A stretch of 64,000 nucleotides of DNA from Cylicocyclus nassatus. Lineage: Eukaryota; Nematoda; Chromadorea; Rhabditida; Strongylidae. The stretch covers positions 32,289,554-32,353,553 of the forward strand of contig CATQJL010000001.1 of the NCBI GenBank assembly GCA_958299035.1, read 5' to 3'. Positions 62,910-64,000 of this stretch are shown in pieces. The position numbers and the translations under genes are program-made. Position 1 is the stretch's first letter; every line of letters starts with the position of its first letter. A model generated the notes under the pieces. The model was not told where the DNA came from. It did no database searches and saw only the letters and a program-made list of their open reading frames with translations.

Positions 62910-63023
62910 AATCTTTTGTCTAGAGACATCGTGCCCTTCTTAGCGCACATTCTTAGGTAACTTTGTCGAAACACTTTGTAGGCAGAAATTCAAAGCTCTG
63001 GAACCACTAACGATCACCAGCTG

Positions 63024-63105
63024 GCAGCGATGTCCGAGTGGTTAAGGAGATTGACTAGAAATCAATTGGGCTCTGCCCGCGCAGGTTCGAATCCTGCTCG
63101 CTGCG
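63024..63105 (+). tRNA. tRNA-Ser(AGA)
   Basis: Behind S2. Reference body. Confidence 0.95.
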
Positions 63106-63219
63106 AATCTTTTGTCTAGAGACATCGTGCCCTTCTTAGCGCACATTCTTAGGTAACTTTGTCGAAACACTTTATAGGCAGAAATTCAAAGCTCTGGAAC
63201 CATTAACGATCACCAGCTG

Positions 63220-63301
63220 GCAGCGATGTCCGAGTGGTTAAGGAGATTGACTAGAAATCAATTGGGCTCTGCCCGCGCAGGTTCGAATCCTGCTCGCTGC
63301 G
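63220..63301 (+). tRNA. tRNA-Ser(AGA)
   Basis: Behind S2. Reference body. Confidence 0.95.
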
Positions 63302-63485
63302 AATCTTTTTGTGCGTAGCGGTTCCGCATTTGCGCGGAAGAATGATGCTCGAAAATCGCTGGCGCAGTATAACTAATTGATGTTTAAAGGTCGTGCAGTT
63401 GTTGAGGTGACGAAAAGTCCATATCCATGCTCATCATAGGAAAAGTAAAGCTCAAAGACTGTCTGTACACATGACGTAGTAGCCG

Positions 63486-63567
63486 GCAGCGATGTCCGAG
63501 TGGTTAAGGAGATTGACTCGAAATCAAATGGGCTCCGCCCGCGCAGGTTCGAATCCTGCTCGCTGCG
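63486..63567 (+). tRNA. tRNA-Ser(CGA), A43
   Basis: Behind S1 (GACGTAG allele). A43, loop TCC. Confidence 0.9.
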
Positions 63568-63681
63568 AATCTTTTGTCTAGAGACATCGTGCCCTTCTTA
63601 GCGCACATTCTTAGGTAACTTTGTCGAAACACTTTATAGGCAGAAATTCAAAGCTCTGGAACCACTAACGATCACCAGCTG

Positions 63682-63763
63682 GCAGCGATGTCCGAGTGGT
63701 TAAGGAGATTGACTAGAAATCAATTGGGCTCTGCCCGCGCAGGTTCGAATCCTGCTCGCTGCG
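63682..63763 (+). tRNA. tRNA-Ser(AGA)
   Basis: Behind S2. Reference body. Confidence 0.95.
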
Positions 63764-63947
63764 AATCTTTTTGTGCGTAGCGGTTCCGCATTTGCGCAGA
63801 AGAATGATGCTCGAAAATCGCTGGCACAGTATAACTAATTGATGTTCAAAGGTCGTGCAGTTATTGAGGTGACAAAAAGTCCATATCCATGCTCATCATT
63901 GGAAAAGTAAAGCTTAAAGACTGCCTGTACACATGATGTAGTAGCCG

Positions 63948-63957
63948 GCTCGCTGCG
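63948..63957 (+). pseudogene. tRNA-Ser stub after 72-bp deletion
   Basis: Third copy of the deleted unit. S2 follows and is cut by the window end. Confidence 0.9.
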
Positions 63958-64000
63958 AATCTTTTGTCTAGAGACATCGTGCCCTTCTTAGCGCACATTC

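Larger units (their letters stand above)
1..64000 (+). repeat. Tandem tRNA-Ser megacluster
   Basis: The window is filled by head-to-tail units of one 82-bp tRNA-Ser gene plus one of two spacers. Unit lengths are 196 bp (S2), 265 bp (S1b) and 266 bp (S1). Both edges are inside the array, so its true length is unknown. All copies face the same way. No gap between genes exceeds 300 bp except where a tRNA was deleted (near 49.9, 61.8 and 63.8 kb). The many close but distinguishable copies argue for expansion by unequal crossover and conversion rather than for a simple assembly loop. Confidence 0.97.

Noticed and set aside
1..64000. CRISPR array
   Set aside because: Repeats of 82 bp with recurring, not unique, spacers, tRNA folding and no cas genes.
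1..64000. Bacterial or organellar origin
   Set aside because: No CCA is encoded, every gene has its own T4/T5 terminator and Pol III boxes, and there are no protein or rRNA genes.

Overview
The whole 64-kb window is one tandem array of nuclear-type serine tRNA genes, all on the + strand. I count 267 full-length copies (82 bp, three of them 83 bp), five copies of 77 bp with a 5-bp deletion, and three 10-bp stubs where the rest of the gene is deleted. Nothing else is present: no protein gene, rRNA, transposon or CRISPR. The organism is a eukaryote: the genes have internal A and B boxes, end in T4 or T5 Pol III terminators, encode no CCA, and stand alone as single units. The D arm and long variable arm recall Ser tRNAs of fungi, plants and stramenopiles from memory, but I cannot fix the lineage.

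Reference body (index 1-82): acceptor 1-7/75-81, perfect 7 bp; D stem 10-12/23-25; anticodon stem 27-31/39-43; anticodon 34-36; variable arm 44-57 with a GGGC/GCCC stem around a three-base loop (TCT by default); T stem 58-62/70-74; T loop 63-69; discriminator G82. Anticodons: about 140 CGA (reads UCG), 129 AGA (read as IGA, UCU/UCC/UCA), 2 TGA and 1 CAA (a Leu anticodon). CGA and AGA genes differ only at anticodon base 1, so together they cover the UCN box.

Codes used in the entries. S1 = 184-bp spacer; S1b = 183-bp form of S1 with a perfect palindrome just before the tRNA; S2 = 114-bp spacer; S2s = 112-bp S2. The spacer named in an entry is the one immediately upstream. 'C55' = T to C at index 64 (canonical T55, inside the B box). 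'Loop TCC/CCT/TTT' = variable-arm loop allele. A letter plus number, such as A26, gives the substituted base at that index (index numbers run 1-82 and are not canonical tRNA numbers; C55 is the one exception).

Layout. 1-3.2 kb: mostly CGA genes behind S1/S1b. 3.2-8.2 kb: four near-identical 993-bp higher-order repeats. 9.7-23 kb: larger repeats (1645, 1183, 2442 and 1917 bp) rich in C55 AGA genes and carrying the 5-bp-deleted copies. 23-46 kb: S2-rich repeats (1582, 1580, 2434, 1315, 2702 bp) with new S1 alleles and recombinant spacer/anticodon pairs. 46-54 kb: regular 462-bp S1-CGA-S2-AGA dimers and 923-bp repeats. 54-64 kb: a 2306-bp repeat pair, then units with TGA anticodons and the deletion stubs. 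The nested repeats show that the array evolves by unequal crossover and gene conversion, like rDNA or alpha satellite.
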